DNA of 64,000 bases from Labrys sp. KNU-23 (GCF_008330945.1 NZ_CP043489.1:1550001-1614000); one strand, 5' to 3'. Shown: positions 53,367 to 62,989, counted from the first letter of the stretch. Made by a program: numbers and translations. Notes: generated from the letters alone by a model not told the origin.

Positions 53367-53505
53367 CGTCCCCAATGGCTCGCGGTATCATCCCGCAGGT
53401 CTTGGGCAAAAATGCAGTTGTCCGAACACGAAAGCCGAACGGAAAGGCGCGGCCGCCGAACACCGGCGCCGCTCCGTGCCGGACGGCCTTCCACACCTGC
53501 CTGTG

Positions 53506-53670
53506 CTACGGCTTGGCCGGTTCCTTGGGAGGCTCCAGGTTCTTGAGCGGCACGTCCTGGCTCATCGGCCGCGTGGCCGGCTTCACATAGGTGCCCAGCG
53601 CATAGACGAGGCCGAAACCGGTCAACCCCAGCAACAGGAGAATGAGAAGGAAGCGGAACAGGCTGGGCAT
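53506..53670 (-). CDS. 54-residue single-pass membrane protein
   Basis: Short gene with one N-terminal hydrophobic segment (SLFRFLLILLLLGLTGFGLV, residues about 3-22) and a Pro/Lys-rich outer tail (YVKPATRPMSQDVPLKNLEP and PPKEPAKP at the end). The tail probably faces the periplasm. It is divergent from aroK with about 145 bp between. The coding character, the membrane helix and the position beside aroK support it being real; from memory, a similar tiny gene occupies this place in other Hyphomicrobiales. Function unknown. Confidence 0.7.
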   Translation of the reverse strand: MPSLFRFLLILLLLGLTGFGLVYALGTYVKPATRPMSQDVPLKNLEPPKEPAKP

Positions 53671-53814
53671 GAGGATCCTGGGTGCAATGATGCCAGGATA
53701 ATGTGCGATTCAGGGCAGCACCATGGCGATGTGCTGCTCGCTCGCCTGTGAGGCTCTTGCATCGAGGCCCCTCTCCGGTTCATTAGAACGATGAACTTGT
53801 TGATGCAGGACGAT

Positions 53815-54420
53815 ATGAGCGGCTTTGCGACACCTCCTGTCCCGGCCGAACGCGAGAGGAAAGTGGCGGAGGCCCTCGCGGGACGGTCGGTCGTGCTGGT
53901 GGGTATGATGGGAGCGGGCAAGAGTGCCGTCGGCCGGCGCCTGGCGGGCCGGCTCGGCCTCGAATTCCGCGACGCCGACACCGAGATCGAGGAAGCTGCC
54001 CAGAAGACCATTTCGGAGATCTTCGCGGCGGACGGCGAGGCCTTCTTCCGCGACAAGGAGCGGCGGGTCATCGCCCGGCTGCTGGCCTGTGAAACGCCGG
54101 TCGTGCTGGCGACCGGCGGTGGGGCCTATATGAACGAGGAAACCCGCGCTCTCATTGCCAATTGCGGCGTTTCGATCTGGCTGAAGGCGGAACTCGACGT
54201 CTTGATGCGGCGCGTCCGCCGCAAGCCGACCCGTCCGCTTCTGCAGACGCCCGATCCGGAAGGCACGCTGCGCAAGCTGATCGAAGTCCGCTATCCCGTC
54301 TATGCCGAGGCTGATATCACCGTGCTCTCGCGCGACGTCGCCCAGGAGACGGTGCTCGAGGACGTCGTCACCGCCCTCGAACATCATTTATCGACCGAAA
54401 GATCGGACAGATCCGCATGA
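53815..54420 (+). CDS. aroK: Shikimate kinase
   Basis: 201 residues from ATG 53815 (MSGFATPPVP), chosen for the AGGA spaced five bases before it; ATGs at 53791 and 53803 are in frame. The enzyme phosphorylates shikimate with ATP in the aromatic amino acid pathway. The P-loop GMMGAGKSAVGRRLA, the shikimate-binding Asp in EFRDADTEIEEAAQKTISEI, FFRDKERRVIARLL, the ATGGGAYMNEETR glycine loop and the lid RRVRRKPTRPLLQTPD are all present. It overlaps aroB by four bases (ATGA), so the two are translationally coupled. Confidence 0.94.
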   Translation: MSGFATPPVPAERERKVAEALAGRSVVLVGMMGAGKSAVGRRLAGRLGLEFRDADTEIEEAAQKTISEIFAADGEAFFRDKERRVIARLLACETPVVLATGGGAYMNEETRALIANCGVSIWLKAELDVLMRRVRRKPTRPLLQTPDPEGTLRKLIEVRYPVYAEADITVLSRDVAQETVLEDVVTALEHHLSTERSDRSA

Positions 54421-55550
54421 GCCAGCCCATCGTCGTTCCCGTCGCGCTGGGCGCGCGCTCCTATGAGATCGCCATCGGCCCGGGCCTGCTCGGCGAGGCT
54501 GGCCAGCGCATCGCCGCCCTCGCACCCAAGGCGCGCCTCGCCATCGTCACCGATGCCAATGTCGCGGCCCTGCACCTGAAGACACTGGCTGACAGCCTCG
54601 ATGCCGCCGGCATCGAGCACCAGACCATCACGGTCACGCCCGGCGAGGCGTCCAAGAGCTTCGCCACCTTCGCCGAGGTCTGCGAGGGCCTGATCGCCAC
54701 CCGCGTCGAGCGCGGCGATCTCGTCGTCGCCTTCGGCGGCGGCGTGATCGGGGACCTCGCCGGCTTTGCGGCGGCGGCGGTCCGGCGCGGCATGCGTTTC
54801 GTGCAGATCCCCACCAGCCTGCTCGCCCAGGTCGATTCCTCGGTGGGCGGCAAGACCGGCATCAATTCCCGCCACGGCAAGAACCTGGTCGGCGCCTTCC
54901 ATCAGCCCAGCCTGGTGCTGGCCGACACGCAAGTGCTCGACACCCTCTCCAGGCGCGAATTCCGGGCCGGCTATGCCGAAGTCGCCAAATACGGCCTGAT
55001 CGACGATGCCCCCTTCTTCCATTGGCTGGAGGAGAACTGGCAGGACGTGATGGCGGGTGGGCCGGCGCGTGAAAAGGCCATCGCCACCTCCTGCCGTGCC
55101 AAGGCTGGCATCGTCGCCCGCGACGAGACCGAGACCGGGGAGCGGGCCCTGCTCAATCTCGGCCACACCTTCGGCCATGCCCTGGAAGCGGTCACAGGCT
55201 ACAATTCCGCCCGCCTCGTGCATGGCGAGGGCGTCTCGATCGGCATGGTGCTGGCGCATGAATTCTCGGCCCGGCTGGGCCTGTGCTCCCAGGAAACGCC
55301 CTCGCGCGTCGCGGCCCATCTTGCCGCCACCGGCCTGCCCACCCGCATCGACCAGGTGCCGGGCGGCGCCGGCACGGCGGGCGAGTTGATGAACGCCATC
55401 CTGCAGGACAAGAAGGTCAAGCGCGGCAAGCTCACCTTCATCCTCACTCGCGGTATCGGCGAGAGCTTCATCGCCAATGATGTCGATCCCAGTGCCGTGA
55501 CGGGCTTCCTGGAAGAGAAGCTCGCCGACGCGCAGTCAACCGGCACCTGA
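54417..55550 (+). CDS. aroB: 3-dehydroquinate synthase
   Basis: 377 residues. It cyclises DAHP to 3-dehydroquinate using NAD and a divalent metal, the second step of the shikimate pathway. Diagnostic stretches are VVAFGGGVIGDLAGFAAAAV, FVQIPTSLLAQVDSSVGGKT with the following GINSRHGKNLVGAFHQP, the metal-binding LNLGHTFGHALEAVTGY and LVHGEGVSIGMVLA, and a late LQDKKVKRGKLTFIL. Length is close to the family norm. It is followed four bases later by the CNNM-type gene, suggesting a three-gene unit with aroK. Confidence 0.95.
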   Translation: MSQPIVVPVALGARSYEIAIGPGLLGEAGQRIAALAPKARLAIVTDANVAALHLKTLADSLDAAGIEHQTITVTPGEASKSFATFAEVCEGLIATRVERGDLVVAFGGGVIGDLAGFAAAAVRRGMRFVQIPTSLLAQVDSSVGGKTGINSRHGKNLVGAFHQPSLVLADTQVLDTLSRREFRAGYAEVAKYGLIDDAPFFHWLEENWQDVMAGGPAREKAIATSCRAKAGIVARDETETGERALLNLGHTFGHALEAVTGYNSARLVHGEGVSIGMVLAHEFSARLGLCSQETPSRVAAHLAATGLPTRIDQVPGGAGTAGELMNAILQDKKVKRGKLTFILTRGIGESFIANDVDPSAVTGFLEEKLADAQSTGT

Positions 55551-55554
55551 ACTG

Positions 55555-56838
55555 ATGCATCCCGAGGCCTGGTACTCGCTCTTCATCGTCTTCCTGCTGC
55601 TGCTGGCGGGCTTCTTCTTCGCGGGTTCTGAAACCGCCCTCACCGCCGCCTCTCGCGCCAGGCTGCTGTCGCTGGAGAAGAACGGCAGCCAGCGTGCCAA
55701 GATCGTCAACAAGCTGCTCGACATCCGCGAGGCGATGATCGGTTCGCTCCTGGTCGGCACCAGCATCGTCAATACCGCGGCGGCGGCACTGACCACCGGC
55801 ATCCTGCTCGACATCTTCGGCGATGTCGGCATCTTCTACGCCACCATCGTGATCTCGGTGCTGACCATCGTCTTCGTCGAGATCCTGCCCAAGACGCTGG
55901 CGATCAATTATCCCGAGCGGTTCTCCCTGGCGGTCGCCTGGCCGGTCAGGCTGGTGGTGCTGATCTTCTCGCCGGTGACGGGCCTGCTGGGCTGGCTGGT
56001 GCGCGCCATCCTGCGTCTCTTCGGCCTCGAGGTCGGCAAGCACCCCTCCCTGCTCTCGGCCACCGACGAATTGCGCGGCACCGTCGACCTCTTGCACAAG
56101 GAAGGTTCGGTGGAGAAGACCGACCGCGACATGTTCGGCGGCCTGCTCGACCTGCAGGAACTCACCGTCGACGACGTCATGGTCCACCGAACCAAGATGT
56201 TCTCGGTCGACCTCGACGAGGGGCCGGCCCAGATCGTGCAGAGCGTGCTGGCCGCCCCCTATACCCGCATCCCGGTGTGGAAGGAGAGCCCCGAGAATAT
56301 CATCGGCGTGCTGCATGCCAAGGACCTCCTGCGCGCCCTCGACGCCGCCGGCAACGATCCCCTCAAGCTCGACATCGAGGACATCGCCCTGCCGGCCTGG
56401 TTCGTGCCCGACACCACCTCGCTGGTCGACCAGCTGCGCTCCTTCCGCCGCCGCAAGCAGCATTTCGCCTTCGTGGTCGACGAATATGGCTCGGTGCTCG
56501 GCATCGTAACACTGGAAGACATCATCGAGGAGATCGTCGGCGACATCTCCGACGAGCACGACCTGGTGGTGACCGGCGTGCGCCCGCAGGCCGACGGCGC
56601 CGTCAATGTCGACGGCTCGGTGCCGATCCGCGACCTCAACCGCGCCATGGACTGGACCCTGCCGGACGAGGAGGCCACCACCATCGCCGGCCTGGTCATC
56701 CACGAAGCCCGCACCATCCCCGAAGCCGGCCAGACCTTCACCTTCCACGGCTACCGCTTCCAGGTGCTGAGGAAGCAGAAGAACCGCATCGCCTCGCTGC
56801 GGATCACCCCGATCGTGGCGGAGACGCCGGAGGGGTGA
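55555..56838 (+). CDS. CNNM/CorC-HlyC-type transporter-associated protein (DUF21-CBS)
   Basis: 427 residues. The N-terminal DUF21 domain has membrane segments (YSLFIVFLLLLAGFFFAGSE, GSLLVGTSIVNTAAAALTTG, FYATIVISVLTIVFVEILPK) and the conserved FFAGSETALTAAS. A CBS pair follows at about 205-330 (VDDVMVHRTKMFSVDLDEGP, FRRRKQHFAFVVDEYGSVLG), then the C-terminal CorC_HlyC domain (DWTLPDEEATTIAGLVIHEA, YRFQVLRKQKNRIASLRI). Characterised relatives are linked to magnesium or sodium-coupled divalent cation export. It begins four bases after aroB. Confidence 0.93.
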   Translation: MHPEAWYSLFIVFLLLLAGFFFAGSETALTAASRARLLSLEKNGSQRAKIVNKLLDIREAMIGSLLVGTSIVNTAAAALTTGILLDIFGDVGIFYATIVISVLTIVFVEILPKTLAINYPERFSLAVAWPVRLVVLIFSPVTGLLGWLVRAILRLFGLEVGKHPSLLSATDELRGTVDLLHKEGSVEKTDRDMFGGLLDLQELTVDDVMVHRTKMFSVDLDEGPAQIVQSVLAAPYTRIPVWKESPENIIGVLHAKDLLRALDAAGNDPLKLDIEDIALPAWFVPDTTSLVDQLRSFRRRKQHFAFVVDEYGSVLGIVTLEDIIEEIVGDISDEHDLVVTGVRPQADGAVNVDGSVPIRDLNRAMDWTLPDEEATTIAGLVIHEARTIPEAGQTFTFHGYRFQVLRKQKNRIASLRITPIVAETPEG

Positions 56839-56939
56839 GAGGCCCCCCGGCACGTGCGCCCAACCCGCGCAACAGCGTGACTGTCAGGAACTCATCGACA
56901 CCGGGCGCGCCATCGAGCTCATCCAGCCTCGTATTGCCA

Positions 56940-57692
56940 TCAGCGGCGCCAATAGGGAACGTTGATGCAGCGCGATTTCGGGATGGAGGCGAGGTGCGGA
57001 CGAAAGGCTTCGTAGGCGCCAAACTCGCCCGCAAGCCAGATGAAATAGTTTTTGCCTGCCGCGCAGGCCTGGATCTTTTCCGTGACGGGCTCGATGAAGC
57101 CTCGCCCCGGCCCCTGATACCGCGGCCACCGGTCGACCCATTCGATCGACATGCCGGCCGGTGCAGCGAAAGGCAGCCGGTCTTCCGGTCCGCAGGTTTC
57201 GATGACGATATCGCCCTGGACATCGGGTGGCAGCGTTTCCGCGATCCGTGCGATGGCAGGCAACGCCGTTTCGTCGCCCGCCAGCAGGTAATGGCCCGCC
57301 TTCTTCACACCGAGTCCGCAGGGGCCGGAGACACCGCAGATGTCGCCAGGCTTCGCACGCAGGGCAAAACTGCAGGCTGGCCCCGCATGGTCGTGCAGCA
57401 CGAAATCGATGTCGAGCCAGCCGGCGGCGGCATCGATGCGCCGGATCGTGTAATAGCGCGTCACGACGTTCGACGACCTGCCTTTTCGGAGCCCCCTGTC
57501 TTCAGGGCCTTGAGCAAGTTTTCCGGATGCTGCCCCAGGCCGGTCCTGAACGTGGAGCCGGACATGCAGATTGCCGAGCGTGTCGAAATGGGCGAGATCG
57601 TCACCGGCCAGGCGCAGCCGCTGCATATGCGGCGCGAGGCGCTCGACTGTGACGACCCTCATCATACGGAAGCCGTCGTCTTGCTTGCTCAT
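56940..57692 (-). CDS. Siderophore-interacting protein (ferric reductase, FAD/NAD(P)H type)
   Basis: 250 residues, cytoplasmic. The flavin-binding motif VVTRYYTIRRID and LDIDFVLHDHAGPACSFALR followed by AKPGDICGVSGPCG are diagnostic of the SIP family, which reduces ferric siderophores after uptake to release iron. The C-terminal SIP domain (GHYLLAGDETALPAIARIAE, YFIWLAGEFGAYEAFRPHL) binds the nicotinamide cofactor. Its start overlaps the permease stop by four bases, making it the last gene of the iron operon. The stop lies 101 bp from the convergent CNNM-type gene. Confidence 0.92.
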   Translation of the reverse strand: MSKQDDGFRMMRVVTVERLAPHMQRLRLAGDDLAHFDTLGNLHVRLHVQDRPGAASGKLAQGPEDRGLRKGRSSNVVTRYYTIRRIDAAAGWLDIDFVLHDHAGPACSFALRAKPGDICGVSGPCGLGVKKAGHYLLAGDETALPAIARIAETLPPDVQGDIVIETCGPEDRLPFAAPAGMSIEWVDRWPRYQGPGRGFIEPVTEKIQACAAGKNYFIWLAGEFGAYEAFRPHLASIPKSRCINVPYWRR

Positions 57693-59665
57693 CCGCGCCT
57701 CGCGATCAGCACCAACAGGAGGGGGCCGCCGACTAGGGTGGCAAGCAAGCCGGCAGGGATCTGGAATGGAAAGATGATATTGCGGCCGAGCCAGTCGGCG
57801 ACCAGCAGAACCAGACCGCCGACGATCGCCGAGGCTGCGAGCTGCGTGCCGGCCCGATGGAAACCGGCAAGGCGCGCGATATGCGGGCCCATCAGCCCGG
57901 CAAAACTCAAGGGTCCGACCAGGATGGTCGCCCCTGCCGTCAGCAAAGCCGAGATCGAGAACAAGATGTTGCGGCTAGGAGTGATGGGCACCCCTACGGC
58001 CGTCGCCGTGGCGAGGCCGAGCGAAAGCAATTCGAGCCAGCGCCGGATGAAGGGGATGGAAGCAAGAGCCACGACCAGCAAGGCAGTCGACAGCAACGCC
58101 TCCCTCGGCCGCACCGCATAGGTCGAGCCTGACAGCCAGGCGAGCAATTGATCGAGGCGCGGATCCTGCGACGTCATCAGCACAGCCATCACGAAACCGG
58201 AAACGGCTCCCAGGGTGATGCCAACAAGAAGCAATCGATCCCCCGAGAAGCCGGGCTTGCGCGACAGGCCGAGCATTAGGAAAAGAACGGCCAGGGCGCC
58301 GAGGGTGCCGGCCGCTATCTGCTCGCCACGGGTTGGCGCGGCGGCCATCAGGAGCAGAAGGATGACGCCCAGCATGGCGCCGGAGGAGACGCCGAGCACT
58401 TCGGGGGACGCCATCGGATTGCTCGTCATGCGTTGAAGGATGGCGCCAGCCAAGGCCAGCATCGCTCCCCCGCTGAACGCAGCGAGAGCCCGAGGGGCTC
58501 GCCAATCCAGGAAGGGAATGATCTCCTCTCTTGCCGCGAACGACCAGCCATCCGGTCCCTGGTCGACGGCCAATGCCAGCCAGAAGGCGGGAAGGAGCAG
58601 TGCCACCAACAGGCAGAGGACTACGATCGGATGCCTCAGCCTGCCTGGAGCCGCGCTTGGCGTCACTTGCGGGGGAACCAGCAATTTCAGGTGCCTGATC
58701 AGCACAAACAGCAGCGGAGCGCCCAGCAGGGCCGTCACCGCTCCTGTCGGAAACAGCCGATAGGTCACCGGCAGGCAGAGCACGATCTGATCCGTGGCCA
58801 TGAGCAGCAAGGCGCCCAGGAGTGCAGACCAGACCAGATGCACTCCCGTGCGCCTGGCGCCGGAAGCTCGAGCCAATGCCGGACCGGCGAGGCCGACAAA
58901 GCTGATGATCCCGACGGAGGCCGTGACGATCGCCGTCAGGGCCGCCGCGGCAACCAGCGCGATCAGGCGATAGGCTGCAATGGACAGCCCGAGGCTCCTG
59001 GCGCTGTCGTCATCGACGCCGAGCAGCGTCAACGGGCGCACGAGAAAGACGAGGAGAATCGCAACCGGCAGGAGGCGTGGATACAAGAATTGCACCCCGC
59101 CCCAGTCCTGCTGATCGAGATAACCGGCTCCCCAGAGGAAGATACCGGTGAGAAAATCGTGATTGAACAAGGTCAGCGCGGCGCTGACCGCGCCGCAATA
59201 GAGGCTGACGATCATCCCCACCAGGGTCACGGTGACAGGAGACAATCCCTTGCGCCAGGACAGGGAAAGGACCGCGAGAAGCGCCAGCACGGCGCCGGCA
59301 AAGGCAATCCACTCGCGACCCAATGCCAACCATGCCGGAAACCACAGGGTGGCGATGGACAGGACGAGATAGGCACCGGCCGAAATGCCGAGCGTGGCCG
59401 GTTCGGCCAGGGGATTGCGTAGGATGCGTTGCAGGACAGCGCCGGCAAGGCCGAGCCCGCCTCCCACCATCAGGCCGACGACGATGCGGGGAAGCACGGT
59501 ATGATGCAGGAGCATCTGCGCCGTGACGTCGGGATCCGGAAAAACGATCGAACGCCATGAGGCGTTGTCCGGCAACAGCCCTTTCACATTGAAAGCGGCG
59601 AGGGACAGAGCCAGGATTGCAAGAAGCAGCGCCGGGATCGGCGTGATGGCGTGCGGCCTATTCAT
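57689..59665 (-). CDS. Fused ferric-siderophore ABC permease (FhuB type)
   Basis: 658 residues, close to the size of FhuB, with two FecCD permease halves fused: the first runs from about 5 to 325 (GGGLGLAGAVLQRILRNPLA, LGISAGAYLVLSIATLWF, IALVAAAALTAIVTASVG) and the second from about 345 to 655 (GGAMLALAGAILQRMTSNPM, LGVSSGAMLGVILLLLMA, LTAGATILVGPLSFAGLMGP followed by HIARLAG). Both halves keep the conserved G-x-x-L-Q-x-x-x-x-N-P motif. ATG 59665 (MNRPHAITPI) gives an 8-base overlap with the binding-protein gene. A partner ATPase is required but is not encoded in the operon. Confidence 0.93.
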   Translation of the reverse strand: MNRPHAITPIPALLLAILALSLAAFNVKGLLPDNASWRSIVFPDPDVTAQMLLHHTVLPRIVVGLMVGGGLGLAGAVLQRILRNPLAEPATLGISAGAYLVLSIATLWFPAWLALGREWIAFAGAVLALLAVLSLSWRKGLSPVTVTLVGMIVSLYCGAVSAALTLFNHDFLTGIFLWGAGYLDQQDWGGVQFLYPRLLPVAILLVFLVRPLTLLGVDDDSARSLGLSIAAYRLIALVAAAALTAIVTASVGIISFVGLAGPALARASGARRTGVHLVWSALLGALLLMATDQIVLCLPVTYRLFPTGAVTALLGAPLLFVLIRHLKLLVPPQVTPSAAPGRLRHPIVVLCLLVALLLPAFWLALAVDQGPDGWSFAAREEIIPFLDWRAPRALAAFSGGAMLALAGAILQRMTSNPMASPEVLGVSSGAMLGVILLLLMAAAPTRGEQIAAGTLGALAVLFLMLGLSRKPGFSGDRLLLVGITLGAVSGFVMAVLMTSQDPRLDQLLAWLSGSTYAVRPREALLSTALLVVALASIPFIRRWLELLSLGLATATAVGVPITPSRNILFSISALLTAGATILVGPLSFAGLMGPHIARLAGFHRAGTQLAASAIVGGLVLLVADWLGRNIIFPFQIPAGLLATLVGGPLLLVLIARRG

Positions 59666-60557
59666 CCGCCCCGCCTGCGGAGAGAGCAAGGGATGCAAGC
59701 CGTGCGAAACGCCGCACGGGCGGCAGGCCTCCATAAAAGAGGACATCCGGAATGCGCATCATACGGTCTTGCTTCACAAAGGGCAGGCTGGCGATGACCG
59801 GCGATGTCAGCAAGGTTTTCAGCGTTTCGTGGCTGGTGTCGCCCACGCAGAGCAATCGCGCATCGGGGCGATCCGTAAGCCGATCGGCGCTGGCCGTTAC
59901 ATGGCCATAGCGGGACACAGGGCCGGTCCAGGCGTTTTCGATGCCGAAATGATCGAGCACGCTCTGAAAAAGGCTGTTCTTGCCAAAGATCAGCATGCGC
60001 CGGCCATCGATCACCGTCGCTACGTAAAGGGGGCGGCGGTCATACCGGGCCAGGCGTTGTTTTCCCGCCGCCAGTTCCGCATCCACCGACTGCGCGAAAC
60101 GGTCGAAGGCATCCGACGCGCCAAGCTGGCCGGCAAGATCCGAAAGGGCGTGGCGGGCTTGCACCAGATCGTCGGCTTTCCCGAAAGGATCGGGATCGAA
60201 GAAGCAGATCGGCGCTATCGTCGACAAGGGCTCCCACATCGGCGCAAGGTCGCCATTCATGATCACGAGTTCGGGCTTCAGGCGATAGATCAGTTCGAGA
60301 TTCGGCTCCGACCGGAGGCCAAGTTCGCGAATACCCGCCGCCAAGGCCGGTTCCACCACCAGCTCGGAATAGCGTTCGAGTTCCGGCATGGCGAGGGGGG
60401 CGATGCCGAGGGCAAGCAGGTTCTGCCCGCTCACCCAGTCCATCGCCATGATCCGTCTGGCAGGCCTTTCGGACGCATGAGCGGCGCGTGCTGAACACAT
60501 GCCTGCCGCGCCGCCAAGAAAGGCCCGGCGGGACAAGCCCATAGCCTGCATCCCCAT
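59658..60557 (-). CDS. Iron-siderophore periplasmic binding protein, Tat-type signal
   Basis: 299 residues from ATG 60557 (MGMQAMGLSRRAFLGGAAGM). The SRRAFLGG start is a twin-arginine-like signal, as in many FhuD/FecB relatives. The mature class III fold shows ILxxMDWVSGQNLLALGIAP, LRSEPNLELIYRLKPELVIM (the E...KPDLVI-type element) and the late LPFVKQDRMMRIPDVLFYGG. Its start overlaps the receptor stop by one base (TGATG), so it is translationally coupled. The ligand is a ferric siderophore of unknown type; a longer frame to 60623 runs back into the receptor gene and is rejected. Confidence 0.9.
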   Translation of the reverse strand: MGMQAMGLSRRAFLGGAAGMCSARAAHASERPARRIMAMDWVSGQNLLALGIAPLAMPELERYSELVVEPALAAGIRELGLRSEPNLELIYRLKPELVIMNGDLAPMWEPLSTIAPICFFDPDPFGKADDLVQARHALSDLAGQLGASDAFDRFAQSVDAELAAGKQRLARYDRRPLYVATVIDGRRMLIFGKNSLFQSVLDHFGIENAWTGPVSRYGHVTASADRLTDRPDARLLCVGDTSHETLKTLLTSPVIASLPFVKQDRMMRIPDVLFYGGLPPVRRFARLASLALSAGGADE

Positions 60558-62989
60558 CAGAACTTCATCTGGGCGGAGAACGCGACCGTTCTCGGGGCTC
60601 CCAGATAATAGCTGTTCTGCCAATAGTTCTTGTTGGTCAGGTTGCTGACGTTCAGCCTCAGCGTCAGCGGATTGCCGAACCGCTCGGTCGTGTATCGCAT
60701 GCCGACATCGAGGGTGGTGTAGGCGGCAAGCCGGTCGTCATTGACGTCGTTCGCCCATTGCTTGCCGGTGTAGTAGACGCCGCCGGTCAGCACCAGGCCC
60801 TGGATCGCAGGAATTTCATATTCGAGATAGAGCTTCGCCAGAACCTTGGCGACGTTCACCGGCTGTTTGCCGTCAAATTCGCCCCCCTCCACCTTGGCAT
60901 CCAGCACGGTGACACCGCCCAGCAGCGTGAGTTCGTCCGTCAGCTTGCCTGTCGCCGTGACCTCGATACCGCGATGCCGTTGCCGTCCGTCCTGGGTGTA
61001 GACGCCGCTCGCATTGGTGAATTCATAGGCCTTTTCGATATCGAACAAGGCGCCCGTCAGGAGCATGCCGCCCACTTCCGCCTTGATGCCGATCTCCTTT
61101 TGCTTGCTCACCATCGGGGCCAGGACCTGCCCATAATTCGTACTGGTGTCGGGGGCGACGCCGCCCTGCTCCAGGCCTTCGATGTAGCTGCCATAGACCG
61201 TCATCCACGGCACGGGCTTGAAAAGCAGCGACGCCGACGGCGAGAGCCGCCCCTCGTCGTAATCGGGCTGGCTGCGCCTGCCCGAAGCTTCGAGCGAACG
61301 GCTCATGATGCGGCTGTAGTTGACGCCCACCAGGGCGGACCAGCGCTCGTTGAATTCGATCTGGTCGCCAATCACGAAATTATGGTTCCGGACATAGCCC
61401 TGGTAGTAGGGCGACGAGGTATCGTTCGGGAAGGTCGGCCTGGGAAGGTGAACGGGCGAGGACATCGGGAACGGCCCGATCCAGCCTGTGTTCGGACTGT
61501 AGGACGTCTGCCAGGCCCTGTCCGAATACATATGATAGCCGGCCGTGACCTTATGGGAAATCGACCCCGTATCGAAGGAGACATCCGCGAAGGCCTGGGC
61601 CGCATCGAAAATGTTCTTCGTTCTGCCCGAATGGATCCCGATCTGATAATATTCTCCCGGCGAGCGTACCGAATTCATGGTGTGATCCTGAACGGGCCGG
61701 TCGAGATATTCACGCATATAGGCGCCGCGCAGCGTGATGAAATCGTTGAGCTTGTAGGTCAGCTTGCCGGAAAGGCGCGTCTTCTCGAACTCATCGCGGA
61801 TCCAGGGCTGGCTCCAGTTCTTGCTGGCATCGGGCGCCGCGCCGTGGGGAACGCCGGATTCGAAAAACCAGTAGGAATTGGGGACGTCCGTCTTGTACTT
61901 GCTGTACGCCGCATTGAGTTCCAGCTTCAACCTGTCGGTGATGTCCCAATCGATGGCCCCGCTGACGAGGAAACGATTGATGTTCTGGTCGTCTATCGCG
62001 GTGTCGCCACCTTGCTTGACGATGTTGAGGCGATACCCGGCACGCCCTTCCGGATCGATGCGGCCGCCGAAATCGCCATGAATGTATTTCTGCTCGGCGC
62101 CATAGGTCCCGGTGATCACGCTGTTCAGGCGCTCGATCGTCGGCCGCTTGTAGACATAGTTGATCATGCCGGCCGGCGCGGCAGCCCCGTATAAGAAACC
62201 CGAAAGGCCGGTGAGAACCTCGATGCGCTCCTTGTCCTCGAGGCTGGTCGCGTGGCTGAAGGAGTGCCGCAGGCCGTCCTCGGCCGTATCATAGGTGGTG
62301 AACCCGCGCATGTTGACCATCGGCGACCATCCCGACCCCTGCGGTGTCTGAATGCGGGTCGTCGGACTGATCCGGAAGATATCGTCGGGAGACTGGGCCT
62401 GGATGTTCTGTATGAGTTCGCGCGGCACGACGCTGACCGAAAAGGGCGTATCCTTGATGGACGTCTGTCCCAGCGGTCCCAGCGAGGATATGGTACTTGC
62501 GCGGTAGCCATCCTTGGCCAGGCCGTCCTGCTGGATCGCCGCAGTGCCCTTGCTTTCAACGATGACGGGATCGAGGAGGATCGAGCCGTCCGCGCTTTCG
62601 CTGCCCGCCGGCTCCGCCGACATTGCCAGCAGGGTGACGGCATTGCCGCCGGTAAACGAATAGCGAAGCCCCGAGTTCGCAAGAAGCCGTGCCAGCGCGG
62701 CTTGAGTGGTCATGCTGCCGCTTACGCCCTGCGCACGCATGTTTGCCGCGATGGAGGTCTGGTAGGCGATCTGAATGCCGGACTGGTCTGCAAGCATGCG
62801 CAGGGCTCGGCCCAGCGGCTGCCCGGGAATGTTGAAGCTGTGGGTGCCCACCGTCTGCGCGACAGCCGACGGCATCGGCAGGATCAGTGCTGGCACGGCG
62901 ACATAAAACGCCGTGCTCACCAGCAGCCTCGTCGCCAAACGGCAAGACCCGCTTCGCCTTGCCCCCTTCTCCGCTTTACCCTGCACCAC
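60557..62989 (-). CDS. TonB-dependent siderophore receptor with N-terminal signalling (STN) domain
   Basis: About 810 residues from GTG 62989, spaced after GAGGGG; an ATG at 63076 is in frame. A signal peptide (LVSTAFYVAVPALILPMPSA) is followed by an STN domain at about 45-115 (HSFNIPGQPLGRALRMLADQ, QAALARLLANSGLRYSFTGG), as in FecA and FpvA, which signal ligand binding to a FecR/FecI pair. The plug (TSIKDTPFSVSVVPRELIQN, MVNMRGFTTYDTAEDG, EVLTGLSGFLYGAAAPAGMI) and barrel follow, ending in Phe (AQMKF) as outer-membrane barrels do. It is the first structural gene of the iron operon, downstream of the fecR-like gene. Confidence 0.93.
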   Translation of the reverse strand: MVQGKAEKGARRSGSCRLATRLLVSTAFYVAVPALILPMPSAVAQTVGTHSFNIPGQPLGRALRMLADQSGIQIAYQTSIAANMRAQGVSGSMTTQAALARLLANSGLRYSFTGGNAVTLLAMSAEPAGSESADGSILLDPVIVESKGTAAIQQDGLAKDGYRASTISSLGPLGQTSIKDTPFSVSVVPRELIQNIQAQSPDDIFRISPTTRIQTPQGSGWSPMVNMRGFTTYDTAEDGLRHSFSHATSLEDKERIEVLTGLSGFLYGAAAPAGMINYVYKRPTIERLNSVITGTYGAEQKYIHGDFGGRIDPEGRAGYRLNIVKQGGDTAIDDQNINRFLVSGAIDWDITDRLKLELNAAYSKYKTDVPNSYWFFESGVPHGAAPDASKNWSQPWIRDEFEKTRLSGKLTYKLNDFITLRGAYMREYLDRPVQDHTMNSVRSPGEYYQIGIHSGRTKNIFDAAQAFADVSFDTGSISHKVTAGYHMYSDRAWQTSYSPNTGWIGPFPMSSPVHLPRPTFPNDTSSPYYQGYVRNHNFVIGDQIEFNERWSALVGVNYSRIMSRSLEASGRRSQPDYDEGRLSPSASLLFKPVPWMTVYGSYIEGLEQGGVAPDTSTNYGQVLAPMVSKQKEIGIKAEVGGMLLTGALFDIEKAYEFTNASGVYTQDGRQRHRGIEVTATGKLTDELTLLGGVTVLDAKVEGGEFDGKQPVNVAKVLAKLYLEYEIPAIQGLVLTGGVYYTGKQWANDVNDDRLAAYTTLDVGMRYTTERFGNPLTLRLNVSNLTNKNYWQNSYYLGAPRTVAFSAQMKF

